DNA from: CAYRXM01 sp964449465
Lineage (GTDB): Bacteria; Chloroflexota; Anaerolineae; JAFGEY01
Assembly (NCBI GenBank): GCA_964449465.1
Contig: CAYVBK010000009.1
Location: 71,243-135,242, forward strand
Length of the DNA stretch: 64,000 nucleotides
Direction of reading: 5' to 3'
Shown here: positions 43,889 to 52,622 of the stretch, piece by piece
Layout: each line of letters starts with the position of its first letter
Position numbering within the stretch: the stretch's first letter is position 1
The notes under the pieces: generated by a model
Database searches by the model: none
What the model was told of the DNA's origin: nothing
Seen by the model: the letters and a program-made list of their open reading frames with translations, nothing else
Position numbers and translations under genes: made by a program

Positions 43889-45313
43889 CTATTCTAAAAT
43901 CATACTGACCAGGCTCAACGGCGGCAGGGTCACAACCATACCATCGCCGCCGCTCACCGATTCTGGCGACAATGCCAACTCGCAAACCTGTTCGGATGTC
44001 AGCGTGACCTCCGCCGGCCGGCCGGCCAGCCCGCTGACCTGAAAACGACGTTCAGCGCGGTTATCATTCAAAACGATCAAGGTGTAGCGACCATCGGGGC
44101 GACGAAAGGCCAGCGACAGCAGACGCGGGTCGGTGGACTGACTGCCCAATAACACTGCGCCAGCGGGGATGGTGTTGGCAAACCGCTTGAACATACAAAA
44201 TGTGGGGTACCGTTCGCCGTTCTTGCCGACCATCGCATCAAAGCCAAGCAGCGTCCAGACAAAGGTGCGGCTGGCGTGGCTCCAGGCAATGGCGTAATAA
44301 TGCGCCTGTGCATAATTCCACGCTGTGCGCCAGGTAGATGGATCAATGGCATTGCCGGCCTCTTGATACCCCACCTCGGTGGCCCAGACCGGCTTTTGAT
44401 ATGTCTGAGCCGCCTGCCAGATAGCCTCAAAAGCTTTGCGGTCGCGGCTCCACCAGGTATGGTAGGACACTGCCGCCGTGCGCCGATGCAGCGTCTCGTC
44501 GGCAAACCAGGCCTCGATCCAGCGTACATTGTCGGTGGGCGCGTGGAGGTTGGGCGCATGCAAAGTCACATCGGCCAGGCCAAAATGATCAAAAGAATTC
44601 ACCAACACCCGTCCAGCATCGCGCAATGCCGTCGGCGCAGGATACCTGATGCCGGCCTCGATGTCCGGCTCGTTCTGCACCTCGGCAAAAGCCAGCGGCA
44701 CACCGTGATCGCGCAAATGCAAGATATATGAACTGATGGATTCAGCCATTTCGGGATACAGTTCGGGCGGAATCTGGCGCGGTTTGCCGCGCGCCAGCCA
44801 ATCCTCGCAGTTCTCGCACCACTCGGACACACCGCCAAAATCCCACACCCCTACCCCCAACTCGATGCCCCGCCCGTGCAAAAATTGGGCAAACGGCACA
44901 TCGTGATTGTTGATAATGTCGTACACCGTGCCAAAGCCATCCCAATTGATGGTATACGGATCATCGTTGTCATTGGCCGTCTCCCACCAGCCCAGCCACG
45001 GGGCCAGGCGGATGTAGGCAATGTCTAGCTCGTCAAAGACAAACTGCACCGCCGACCAGTTCCAGCCGAGATCGCTGGCATAAGGAAAGGCATAACTGTT
45101 CGCCCCGATGCCGTCCATCGTCTGATAGGTCACGGTCATTTGCACGGTCACTACAGGCGCAACGAGTGTCGCTGTTGGCAGCGGTGTGGGCGCGACAGCA
45201 GACGTCGCGACAGGCAGTGGCGTCACCGTTGCCGGCAGTGGTGTGGCGACAGGCGCACAACCGCCCAGCAAAACGATAATCCACAGCCAAATCAACCCCG
45301 GCCGATGTCGCAT
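43889..45313 (-). CDS. Lipoprotein glycoside hydrolase, clan GH-A (GH30/GH39-like)
   Basis: A 474-residue secreted lipoprotein. The lipobox is LLGGC, followed by a Thr/Pro-rich linker (about 22-55) and a TIM barrel starting TMDGIGANSYAF. The acid/base Glu is in AEVQNEPD and the nucleophile Glu in VWATEVGYQ. A small C-terminal beta domain follows. The DGIGANSY opening resembles GH30, but the family is not certain. ATG 45313 has GAGGAGGAG upstream. It overlaps no gene but starts 24 bases before the CAP gene ends. Confidence 0.82.
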   Translation of the reverse strand: MRHRPGLIWLWIIVLLGGCAPVATPLPATVTPLPVATSAVAPTPLPTATLVAPVVTVQMTVTYQTMDGIGANSYAFPYASDLGWNWSAVQFVFDELDIAYIRLAPWLGWWETANDNDDPYTINWDGFGTVYDIINNHDVPFAQFLHGRGIELGVGVWDFGGVSEWCENCEDWLARGKPRQIPPELYPEMAESISSYILHLRDHGVPLAFAEVQNEPDIEAGIRYPAPTALRDAGRVLVNSFDHFGLADVTLHAPNLHAPTDNVRWIEAWFADETLHRRTAAVSYHTWWSRDRKAFEAIWQAAQTYQKPVWATEVGYQEAGNAIDPSTWRTAWNYAQAHYYAIAWSHASRTFVWTLLGFDAMVGKNGERYPTFCMFKRFANTIPAGAVLLGSQSTDPRLLSLAFRRPDGRYTLIVLNDNRAERRFQVSGLAGRPAEVTLTSEQVCELALSPESVSGGDGMVVTLPPLSLVSMILE

Positions 45314-45336
45314 CTTGCTCCTCCTCAACCATTTGC

Positions 45337-46161
45337 TCATCGCCCGACAGCCCACCCGACCGGACAGAGCCTATCCCACAAGAGCCTTGCATTGGGAGCA
45401 ACGATCTGTCCGAGCAACCAAAACCTGTTCAGTTCCGATTTGGTCGAGACAGGTTGGGCAAACAAGGCCGTCCAATAATATGTGCAGGTCTTGTCTTGAT
45501 GGTACACCAGGCTCACACCCACATGCGTCGCGCCGGCCAACAGCATATTGTCGCAATGACCGCTGCTGTCCATCCACCCCTGCACCAGATCGGCCGGCGA
45601 GGTATACCCACAGCCCAGATTTTCGGCATACAGAGACCAATCATAGCCTTGCCGAGCGAGACGGTCGGCCGGCGTCGCGCCATCCGAACCGGTGTGGCTA
45701 AACAAGCCGTGCGTCGCCATATCCTGGCTGTGCGCCTGCGCCGCCGCCATCAAGCGGTCCTCGACCACCAGGGCCGACAGCCCGCGTTCGGCGCGCACTC
45801 GATTGATCAGGACAATGACCTCGGCCTCCAATTCGTTGGGCAGCCCAACCGATGTGGAAATCGGCACAACGGTCGCCGTCGGCAGGGTTGGCGCCACAAG
45901 AGTCCGGGTCGGTTGCGGCGCAGCCGGCCGCGTGGAGATCGGCGACGATACGGCAGTACGGGTAGCAGAAAGAGTCCGTGTCACCATCGGGGTCCACGTT
46001 GCCGCACGAGCCGGCGTGACAGATAGAGTAGACGTAGGACTCGAGGCCGGCGCCTCTCCAGGCGACCCGGTCGGCGATGATGGCAGCGGCGTGATGGCAA
46101 GCGCACAGCCACTCAACAGCCCGATGACACCCAGCCAAACCAACCACAGCCGATATCGCAT
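45337..46161 (-). CDS. CAP/SCP-domain lipoprotein
   Basis: A 274-residue lipoprotein. The lipobox LLSGC is followed by an 85-residue Ser/Thr/Pro linker and a bacterial CAP domain (about 105-225). That domain has INRVRAERGL, AQAHSQDMATHGLFSHTGSDG and YAENLGCG, with two conserved His and a Glu of the CAP cavity. The C-terminal 35 residues are unique. ATG 46161 sits after GGAGGAGAGG. The role is unknown; bacterial CAP proteins are secreted and several bind metal or lipid. Confidence 0.87.
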   Translation of the reverse strand: MRYRLWLVWLGVIGLLSGCALAITPLPSSPTGSPGEAPASSPTSTLSVTPARAATWTPMVTRTLSATRTAVSSPISTRPAAPQPTRTLVAPTLPTATVVPISTSVGLPNELEAEVIVLINRVRAERGLSALVVEDRLMAAAQAHSQDMATHGLFSHTGSDGATPADRLARQGYDWSLYAENLGCGYTSPADLVQGWMDSSGHCDNMLLAGATHVGVSLVYHQDKTCTYYWTALFAQPVSTKSELNRFWLLGQIVAPNARLLWDRLCPVGWAVGR

Positions 46162-46202
46162 CCTCTCCTCCACATCACAACACCTCTATGCAAACCAGCC
46201 GA

Positions 46203-46589
46203 TCATTTTCGAGGGCCAGGGCGGCGGCTCATAGATTCCAGCCACCATTTGACGGTTGTCTCTTCTTGATCGGAGCAATTGGCGCAAACCCGCCCCGAAT
46301 AGCGCACAAAAGCCGTAAACACCCGTCCGCACCGCTCGCAGACCTGCTTGTGCGTTCCATCTCGATAATGAAACGTCTGACAGCTTTCACACCATATCAC
46401 TTTGGGGCGGCATTTGGCGCACAGGTGTTTTTCGACATACTGATCACCCACATCCACCAGCAGCTTTTGCCAGCTCCAATCCCACTGTCCCCAATCCAGC
46501 GCCTCGTTAAACATGCGCGCATCGCACACATCGCACGTCACCAGGTCGCCAATCGTGCCATCCTGACGTTTGACCTGCACAATACTCAT
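46203..46589 (-). CDS. Small zinc-ribbon protein
   Basis: A 128-residue protein with five CXXC pairs: CDVC, CAKC, CESC, CERC and CANC. They suggest two zinc-binding ribbons. It has no signal peptide or membrane segment. ATG 46589 follows GAGAGGCAGAG. It precedes the CAP lipoprotein gene on the same strand and is divergent from another zinc-ribbon gene at 46716. The function is unknown. Confidence 0.75.
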   Translation of the reverse strand: MSIVQVKRQDGTIGDLVTCDVCDARMFNEALDWGQWDWSWQKLLVDVGDQYVEKHLCAKCRPKVIWCESCQTFHYRDGTHKQVCERCGRVFTAFVRYSGRVCANCSDQEETTVKWWLESMSRRPGPRK

Positions 46590-46671
46590 CTCTGCCTCTC
46601 TCATCAATCCGGTTAGAGGTTGAAAAAACGTCTGAAAATAACAATCTCAACGTGTCAAATCGGCCATCTTG

Positions 46672-46680
46672 TGGTATACT
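46672..46680 (+). promoter_or_regulatory. Extended -10 promoter element
   Basis: TGG-TATACT (46672-46680) matches TGN plus a -10 box. The -35 region is weak (TGTCAA at 46653, spacer 16). It would start transcription of the gene at 46716. Confidence 0.45.
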
Positions 46681-46715
46681 GAGAGCAGACCAGATCAAAA
46701 GAAAGGCCGGCTCTG

Positions 46716-47165
46716 ATGCTCGAATTTCAACCTGCGCAAAGATACTATCTGGTATCCTGCGATCACTGTGAAGCTCAAGACACGATCAAGACCGCCGCCA
46801 GCAAACAGCAGGCCGCGCAGATCGCCGCTCGCTGGGGATGGGCCATCGGCGATGCAGAAGGTGACCTGTGTCCGCGCTGCGTCAAGCTGCGCAAAACCCT
46901 GAAAACGCTGTCGCCATCACCGGCTGCGCAAGCGGCGCCCGCCCCCGCACCTGCTCCTGCGCCCGCAACATCCTCTGCCCATCCCACCACCGACCGACTC
47001 TGGGCCAGGCTGTTTTTGGATGAAAGCCCAGACGATGAACAAAATTCGCCATCTGGCCGCCCGGTATGCGAGCGGTGTGGTCGGCAGTTGGCCTGGACCA
47101 CCACCCCTCACGAGGCCGGCATTTACCTGTGTGAGCGCTGCGCCCGCAAGCTCGACGCATCCTGA
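46716..47165 (+). CDS. Small zinc-ribbon protein with Ala/Pro linker
   Basis: A 149-residue protein. N-terminal CDHC and CPRC pairs and C-terminal CERC and CERC pairs flank a low-complexity Ala-Pro stretch (about 67-90). There is no signal peptide. AAAGG precedes the ATG. It is convergent with the GNAT gene, with only five bases between stops. It pairs head-to-head with the other CXXC protein at 46203-46589, but the two share only the CXXC pattern. Confidence 0.72.
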   Translation: MLEFQPAQRYYLVSCDHCEAQDTIKTAASKQQAAQIAARWGWAIGDAEGDLCPRCVKLRKTLKTLSPSPAAQAAPAPAPAPAPATSSAHPTTDRLWARLFLDESPDDEQNSPSGRPVCERCGRQLAWTTTPHEAGIYLCERCARKLDAS

Positions 47166-47170
47166 TCGCC

Positions 47171-48016
47171 TCAAATGGCCCGGATCAGAACCTGTGCCTC
47201 TTGCCCCAAGAGCTTGAACCCAAACCACTCGTACAGCCGACGGGCGCGCTGATTGCTCTCCTGAGTGTTCAAGGTAATGCCCCAGGCGTTGCGCCGCCGA
47301 AAAAACTGCACCGTCTCTGCCAGCAAACGCACGCCAATCCCCTCGCCGTGATGATCGGCGCGCACAGCAATGCGCGAAATGTGTCCGTGATGCCCCATCA
47401 AAACGGCATACAGGTACCCCAACACCTGCCCGTCCTGCTCAGCCACCTCAAAAAAAGCCGAATCGTTCTGCCGGTCGGCCAACGTGGCCGAGGTGTTGCG
47501 CCACAGCGGCTCGAAAACGGCTCGCTCAATGTCCAAAATCGCCGGCCAGTCCGATGAACGTGCCGGGCGCACCCTGACCCATAGACTGCCCGGCTCAGGA
47601 ATCTCAAAATCATCTTTTTGCAGAGTCACGATCTGTTCGTGCAGGCTCAAGCCGGCCCTCAGCAAAGCCTCGATCAGCCAGCGATCCATGCCCACAAATC
47701 CCAGAGTGTCCACGCCCATCGGCCGCAGGTCTGCCACTGCCGCGTCGAGCAGTCGGGCTATCGCCGCATCGGGCGAGCAGGCATCGTCCAGCGCACACAC
47801 GCGCAGATGCGCCACCGTCTCCGGCTCGACAAACAACCCACAAACCCCATAGAGCCGCCCATGCCCTTGAAGCACATAAAAGGGATGCTGAAACATTGCC
47901 CGACCCAAGTCAGACCAGGGAATTTGCACCACCCACTGCCCGGCCGTCGAGATCAACTGCTGCACCCCGCTCTCATCGGCCGGGCCAACCGACCGCACAA
48001 CACCCTCGTCAAACAT
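47171..48016 (-). CDS. GNAT-family N-acetyltransferase
   Basis: A 281-residue protein. The C-terminal half (about 145-281) is a GNAT domain. HISRIAVRADHHGEGIGVRL is the acetyl-CoA loop (the R-X-X-G-X-G/A position reads HHGEGIG), and NQRARRLYEWFGF is the typical last segment. The N-terminal half looks like a degenerate duplicate GNAT fold. Last gene of the lipoprotein/PrsW cluster. The substrate is unknown. Confidence 0.85.
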   Translation of the reverse strand: MFDEGVVRSVGPADESGVQQLISTAGQWVVQIPWSDLGRAMFQHPFYVLQGHGRLYGVCGLFVEPETVAHLRVCALDDACSPDAAIARLLDAAVADLRPMGVDTLGFVGMDRWLIEALLRAGLSLHEQIVTLQKDDFEIPEPGSLWVRVRPARSSDWPAILDIERAVFEPLWRNTSATLADRQNDSAFFEVAEQDGQVLGYLYAVLMGHHGHISRIAVRADHHGEGIGVRLLAETVQFFRRRNAWGITLNTQESNQRARRLYEWFGFKLLGQEAQVLIRAI

Positions 48017-48034
48017 ACCTGGCGTCCTCGCACT

Positions 48035-49339
48035 TTATTCTTTTTGCATGCTCACCGTCACCGTCCAGGGGTTGGACGCATCGGCAGGCACCTGAAGCAC
48101 ATCCACCACCGATTTGTACTTTTTGGCTACGGCAAACACCTCATATGTCGCCCCTCGACGCACCGGCACATTCATGCGATAATTGCCATCTGCATCGCTC
48201 TGCGCCGAATCATAAATCAACGTCTTGTCGTTTCCGCTGTCAATAAACTGCTGCACGGTCACGCCTTCTTTGAGAATCACAAACAGGGCATTCTTGATCC
48301 CGCGCTGTGTGTCCACATCGCGCACCTGCCCCACGATCAGCACCTCATCCGCGCCCTGCGGATCGCCGGCCCCGTCAATTTCCAGCGACTCCCACATCTG
48401 GTCATAGAGCGGCACGATGGCATCCCAATTTTCCTTGACCGCCGTAAACACCATGCTGTATCCCCGCGCCCCAATCACCTTGCTGAACAACACGCCAATG
48501 CCGTCAATGCCGTTGCTTCGATACGTAAAGACAATGCCGTGCCAGCCATTCTCCTGGGGTTTGGAAGCATTTTGTTGCATATTGGAGATATTTTGCGCCA
48601 ACGCGTCATAGATATACTCGGCCTCTTGCTCCGAATCGGTTTTAGGGTCCGAGTTGACCAGCATGATGGCGCTGCCCTTGCCGAGCGGATGCTTGAACAC
48701 CACCGTAAAATCGCCCTCTTGCACCGTCCAGTCGGCCGGGTAAGAGATGGCAAAGCCCAGCCTGTCGCTGCGAAAAGCAGCCAACCCGCCGCTCGGCCCG
48801 CCGCCATCTCCGCCGCCGGGCAGCGGCAAGGCCGCCATGCCGATCACGGCAAAATCGTGTGCTTCGGCCAGGTTGCCATCCAGACTCACCTCGACCTTGT
48901 AATTGCCCGGCACCCAGTTACCCTGCGGCTCGAGCGTCAGGCCGACAAACGCATCGCCACTGATCTGATCTTGCTCAGTCAGGCCGATCACAGTATCTTC
49001 TTGGTACCAACGCGCCGAAACGACATTTTGCGGCTCTAAATGCGCCACCTGCACCGAAACGGCAAATGTATCCACCGCACTAAAAGTGTTGGTCTCGGCA
49101 AAAGGCCGCCCATCTTCGGTCAGGCCGCGGCACAGGCTCACCCGCACAACCTCTGGCTCGGCGTGCGGCAGGGGTGTGGGCGTGGGCGGCAGCAGAGTGG
49201 CCGTAGCAGTGGGCAGCAGCGTAGCCGTAGGCAGCGGTGTCACCTGCGGCTCTTGCCCGCCAATCTTGATACAGGCCAGCAGCACAAGAGCCAATAGAGA
49301 GATGGCGGTGGCCAAAATTCGAGCATTTCTATTGGACAT
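48035..49339 (-). CDS. Lipoprotein with PsbP-like and carboxypeptidase-regulatory-like domains
   Basis: A 434-residue lipoprotein. The lipobox LLAC precedes a TP-rich linker, an Ig-like ligand region (about 65-170), and a PsbP/DUF1795-like module beginning FAISYPADWTV (about 195-330). A C-terminal beta-sandwich of carboxypeptidase regulatory type (VDTQRGIKNALFVILKEG) follows. ATG 49339 follows AAAGG by nine bases. It belongs to the minus-strand surface cluster with the transglutaminase-like lipoprotein just upstream, whose leader it resembles. No enzyme motif is seen. Confidence 0.72.
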   Translation of the reverse strand: MSNRNARILATAISLLALVLLACIKIGGQEPQVTPLPTATLLPTATATLLPPTPTPLPHAEPEVVRVSLCRGLTEDGRPFAETNTFSAVDTFAVSVQVAHLEPQNVVSARWYQEDTVIGLTEQDQISGDAFVGLTLEPQGNWVPGNYKVEVSLDGNLAEAHDFAVIGMAALPLPGGGDGGGPSGGLAAFRSDRLGFAISYPADWTVQEGDFTVVFKHPLGKGSAIMLVNSDPKTDSEQEAEYIYDALAQNISNMQQNASKPQENGWHGIVFTYRSNGIDGIGVLFSKVIGARGYSMVFTAVKENWDAIVPLYDQMWESLEIDGAGDPQGADEVLIVGQVRDVDTQRGIKNALFVILKEGVTVQQFIDSGNDKTLIYDSAQSDADGNYRMNVPVRRGATYEVFAVAKKYKSVVDVLQVPADASNPWTVTVSMQKE

Positions 49340-49374
49340 GGTCCACATCCTTTCTTGATGCGCTCGCGTCCAAG

Positions 49375-50490
49375 TCAATCTTCGGGCATCGGGGCGATGC
49401 CTCGAGCCTGCCAGTGACGGACATCAATCAACATGCTTTGGCTCTGATATTTTTGCCAGTTCTTTTGCCCGGCCGCCAGCGCATCGGCAAAGGTCATGCC
49501 CTGGCCCAACACGGTGGTTTCGATAAAAATGTATTGATGCGACCCCCGGTCGGTCTCACAGGCGACAAAAGCATGCCCCGGCACCAGCACCAGAAGCGGG
49601 TTCATATCCATCGCCTCGATGGCCGAAGCGTAAAGCAGCGTGGTCTCGATGCAGTTACCGGCCTGCTGCCGAACCGTCTCGGCAGGCAGGCGGATGCGCT
49701 GCACAAAAGTCTTTTCGGTGCTGGACAGCGAAACCGGCGTGCTGACATAGCGCACGCTATATTGGTCATTGATCACCCGATAAATGGCCTCCAGTTGGGG
49801 TAAAACGCCTTCCGCACCGCCTTGATAGCCGTAAATGGCTTCGCCGGAGATGTACTGGGTGGCATCGCGCAACAATTGTTCCACCTCAGGCGATGCCGGC
49901 GTGACCCAGGCGGCCACATATTCGCGGAAATCGGCTACCAGGTTGCCATTGTCGTCCACGATCACCACTACCAGGTCGCGTTTGGACATCATCTGCACCT
50001 GAGCCGACTGCTCTTTGAGCAACTTTTCCTGGCCGCCTTGCAAATAGACCAGTTTATAGTGCCAGGCCGCCACCTGCGCCTCGTTCAACTGATTGCGTAC
50101 GCCCATCTGCATCACCGGCGTTTGCTCGATGCGGGTCGTCTGGCCGCCGTCGAGTTGAATGGTATCCACCGCCTGATCGGTAAATCCCTCGATCCACGAA
50201 GTCAGCTTGATCGTAACCGCATTGCTGCCCTGGTTGGTCAAAGTAAACTCAGCCAGATTTTGCTGCTTGGCGGTTTTGCCGAGCAGATGATAAAAGGCTG
50301 TCGGCACCTGGGCATAATAACGCGCCCGCACATCCACCTGCACCGGTTGTTCTGTCGCCATTGGCGTCGAGGTCGGCGGCGGCGGGGTGGGCAAAGGCTG
50401 CTCGCCGCCAAGGTCAACCTGGATGCAGGCCAACAATAGCAAAATCAATCCCACCATCGCAAAACCCATTTGCCTGTGCCTGTTGCGCAT
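49375..50490 (-). CDS. Lipoprotein with transglutaminase-like domain
   Basis: A 371-residue lipoprotein (lipobox LLAC, Pro/Thr linker to about 47). The C-terminal half looks like a papain-fold transglutaminase/peptidase-like domain. It has QQAGNCIETTLLYASA with a candidate nucleophile Cys (about 279), VLVPGHAFVAC with His, and YIFIETT as the third position (Glu instead of Asp). The N-terminal half is a beta domain with VTIKLTSWIEGF. GAGGAGG precedes the ATG. It may crosslink or cleave envelope proteins. Confidence 0.75.
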   Translation of the reverse strand: MRNRHRQMGFAMVGLILLLLACIQVDLGGEQPLPTPPPPTSTPMATEQPVQVDVRARYYAQVPTAFYHLLGKTAKQQNLAEFTLTNQGSNAVTIKLTSWIEGFTDQAVDTIQLDGGQTTRIEQTPVMQMGVRNQLNEAQVAAWHYKLVYLQGGQEKLLKEQSAQVQMMSKRDLVVVIVDDNGNLVADFREYVAAWVTPASPEVEQLLRDATQYISGEAIYGYQGGAEGVLPQLEAIYRVINDQYSVRYVSTPVSLSSTEKTFVQRIRLPAETVRQQAGNCIETTLLYASAIEAMDMNPLLVLVPGHAFVACETDRGSHQYIFIETTVLGQGMTFADALAAGQKNWQKYQSQSMLIDVRHWQARGIAPMPED

Positions 50491-50502
50491 GGCCGCCTCC
50501 TC

Positions 50503-51096
50503 TCAATCTGTTCCGGCCAACGAGATCGAGGCCAGAAAACGCCCCAATTCAACCTGCGCCTGCTCAAAAACGCTCTCGTCGGCGGTGCAGGTGACGATCC
50601 AGGTCACATTGCCGTGTTGAAAAATGTAATCCTGGCCGTGCAACACCACCGGCGGTTTGGGGTTCAGCACATCGGGGCTGACATAGACATAGGCAAATTC
50701 GTTGCGCCAGGCTTCTCGCCCGCGCCATTGAATGGCCTCGCCGCCCAACACCTGATAAAATTGCTGCCCACTCAGCCGGGCCTGGTTCCAGGTGCGCGCC
50801 ACGTCGTTGTTGGCACCGGCCTGGCTCAACTTGAACACCTCAATCGTGGTCAAAAAGCGCGCTCCCGATCCAGGATTGGAAATCTTGAGAATTTCGGGCG
50901 CAACCACCGATTGATGGCGGATCCATCGGTGATCATAGCTGGCCTTGAACCCATCCACCTCGATGTGAACTGAACGTGCCTGCGCCCCCGCCTTGACACC
51001 CCAGGCCAGCAACAGAGCCGCCAGCACCACAACCACCACCAACACTTCAGCATACCGGTCACGCCGACTGGCCCCCGCTTGTCCTTCTGTTGCCAT
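50503..51096 (-). CDS. Membrane-anchored extracytoplasmic protein, unknown
   Basis: A 197-residue protein. A short cytoplasmic N-terminus (GASRRDRY), one transmembrane helix (about 16-34, VLVVVVVLAALLLAWGV) and an outside domain of about 160 residues. No known motif is seen; FQHGNVTWIVTCTADES suggests a beta-rich fold. ATG 51096 has AAAGGAG seven bases upstream. It begins inside the upstream PrsW gene end region (stop at 51116), so the genes are coupled. Confidence 0.7.
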   Translation of the reverse strand: MATEGQAGASRRDRYAEVLVVVVVLAALLLAWGVKAGAQARSVHIEVDGFKASYDHRWIRHQSVVAPEILKISNPGSGARFLTTIEVFKLSQAGANNDVARTWNQARLSGQQFYQVLGGEAIQWRGREAWRNEFAYVYVSPDVLNPKPPVVLHGQDYIFQHGNVTWIVTCTADESVFEQAQVELGRFLASISLAGTD

Positions 51097-51115
51097 CGCG
51101 CTGCTCCTTTCCATG

Positions 51116-52075
51116 CTAAACCTCACCCTCTGTCGGGGCGGCATCCTGGCCCGATAGGGTGATGCGGTTGGCCCGACGCATCAGATACCACAACGCCACA
51201 AACGTGCTGACCGACATCACCGCCGCCAGCAGCAAACCCGGCCAGGGATTGACATTCAACCCGACCTGCGTTACCTCGCCGCGCGCCCAGGTAAACAGGC
51301 CGTTCAGCGTGGCCGCCAACAGCACGCCGGCCGTCTGCCACCACACCGGCTCAACCTCGAATTTGGCGCGGCTGAGAAAATAGCCAGTAATGCCGGCAAA
51401 GCTGGCCTGCGCCAGCGTAGTTATGGCAATGCGAATGACCCCCATATACAGGTCTACTCCGCCGTTGACCAGGACATAGTTGATGTTGAGCATCGTGGCA
51501 AAGCCCAATCCGGCTGCCGTGCCATAGACAATGCCATCCACCCGCTCATCAAATTCGGGCGTCATGTACACGCTGTAACGCACCGCCACATATTTGAGAA
51601 ACTCTTGGGTGATGCCGATCACCAGGATCGCCCCCACAATGTGCGTCCACGTGTTGGTTGGCAGCCATTCATTCACCTGAAAAAGCCGCTCCGCCATCGG
51701 GATGCCCACCCCGTTGCACAGCAACATGCCCAGCACAAACACCCCGATCACATACGACTTGGGCTCTGGTTCCAGGCGATCCTGGCGATAAAAGAACACC
51801 ATCCAGATCGCCGCCGGAATGATGGACAAAATAATGCCGGTCCAGACCAATGCCGCCCCGCTCACCCGCGGCTTGAACAGCCAGGATGCCAGCGCCATCA
51901 CCACCACAAAGGCCAGCACAGCCACAATCTCCACCACCCCCGATGCCCAGATACTTCGATGCTCTTTGGTCACCTGACCATAATGCGCTGGACAGTACAA
52001 TCGCCCGCCCAACAGTCGCGCCTCATCGCCCAACGGCTTGTGACAAATGCAGCAAATCCGTCCTCCTGTAGACAT
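51116..52075 (-). CDS. PrsW-family intramembrane protease with N-terminal zinc finger
   Basis: A 319-residue protein. An N-terminal LIM-like zinc motif (CCICHKPLG ... LYCPAH) precedes eight or so hydrophobic helices. PrsW motifs are FYRQDRLEPEPK, GITQEFLKY (one Glu where most have EE) and DERVDGIVYGTAAGLGFA. PrsW proteins cleave anti-sigma factors, so this one may sense the envelope; no anti-sigma gene is in the window. GGAGG precedes the ATG. First gene of the lipoprotein cluster and divergent from archease. Confidence 0.82.
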   Translation of the reverse strand: MSTGGRICCICHKPLGDEARLLGGRLYCPAHYGQVTKEHRSIWASGVVEIVAVLAFVVVMALASWLFKPRVSGAALVWTGIILSIIPAAIWMVFFYRQDRLEPEPKSYVIGVFVLGMLLCNGVGIPMAERLFQVNEWLPTNTWTHIVGAILVIGITQEFLKYVAVRYSVYMTPEFDERVDGIVYGTAAGLGFATMLNINYVLVNGGVDLYMGVIRIAITTLAQASFAGITGYFLSRAKFEVEPVWWQTAGVLLAATLNGLFTWARGEVTQVGLNVNPWPGLLLAAVMSVSTFVALWYLMRRANRITLSGQDAAPTEGEV

Positions 52076-52089
52076 ACTCTGTCCTCCTG

Positions 52090-52108
52090 AAATGAAACAT
52101 TTTCATTT
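52090..52108. promoter_or_regulatory. Perfect palindrome in a divergent promoter region
   Basis: AAATGAAA (52090-52097) and TTTCATTT (52101-52108) form a 19-bp perfect palindrome around CAT. It lies between the divergent PrsW and archease genes, a usual place for an operator. Confidence 0.5.
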
Positions 52109-52111
52109 AAC

Positions 52112-52139
52112 TTGCTTCAAAACCGAGATCGAGTACAAT
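52112..52139 (+). promoter_or_regulatory. Sigma70 promoter of the archease gene
   Basis: TTGCTT (52112-52117), a 16-bp spacer and TACAAT (52134-52139), upstream of the ATG at 52179. The palindrome at 52090-52108 ends four bases before the -35 box. Confidence 0.5.
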
Positions 52140-52178
52140 CCTGGCTGTACCCAACCAACCACCGAATCGAGGAGTTCT

Positions 52179-52604
52179 ATGCCTTTTGAATATCTGGAAC
52201 ACCAGGCCGATTTGGGCATTCGCGGCATCGGGGCCACGCCCCCAGAGGCCCTCAGCCAGGGCGCTCAGGCCATGCTCGCCGCAATGGCCGACACCACCAC
52301 CATTGCCCCCACCCAGTCATTGACCCAGCACTGCCACGCCTCCGACGTGGCCGCCCTGTTTGTCGAATGGCTCAACGAGTTGCTCTATCAGCGCGAGGTT
52401 CACCACCTCATCCTGGCCGAGGCCCATGTCATCTGCCTGGAGCAAACGGCTGATGGTTGGGAGTTGCAAGGCATAGCCTCTGGGGAGCACATTGACCCAA
52501 CCCGCCACGAAATTTACACCGAAGTCAAAGCCGCTACCTTTTATGGGCTGGCTTTTTACCAACAAGGCGATCAATACATCGTCCAGTGCGTGGTAGATTT
52601 GTGA
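52179..52604 (+). CDS. Archease-like protein
   Basis: A 141-residue protein of the archease (SHS2) fold. It opens YLEHQADLGIRGIG, typical of the family, followed by ALSQGAQAMLAAM, then LFVEWLNELLYQ. It ends in FYGLAFYQ and a VDL terminus. Archease activates the RNA ligase RtcB in archaea and eukaryotes; no rtcB is in the window. ATG 52179 has GAGGAG six bases upstream. It may be co-transcribed with the following dehydrogenase (18-base gap). Confidence 0.85.
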   Translation: MPFEYLEHQADLGIRGIGATPPEALSQGAQAMLAAMADTTTIAPTQSLTQHCHASDVAALFVEWLNELLYQREVHHLILAEAHVICLEQTADGWELQGIASGEHIDPTRHEIYTEVKAATFYGLAFYQQGDQYIVQCVVDL

Positions 52605-52622
52605 ACAGAAAAGGAGAATACG

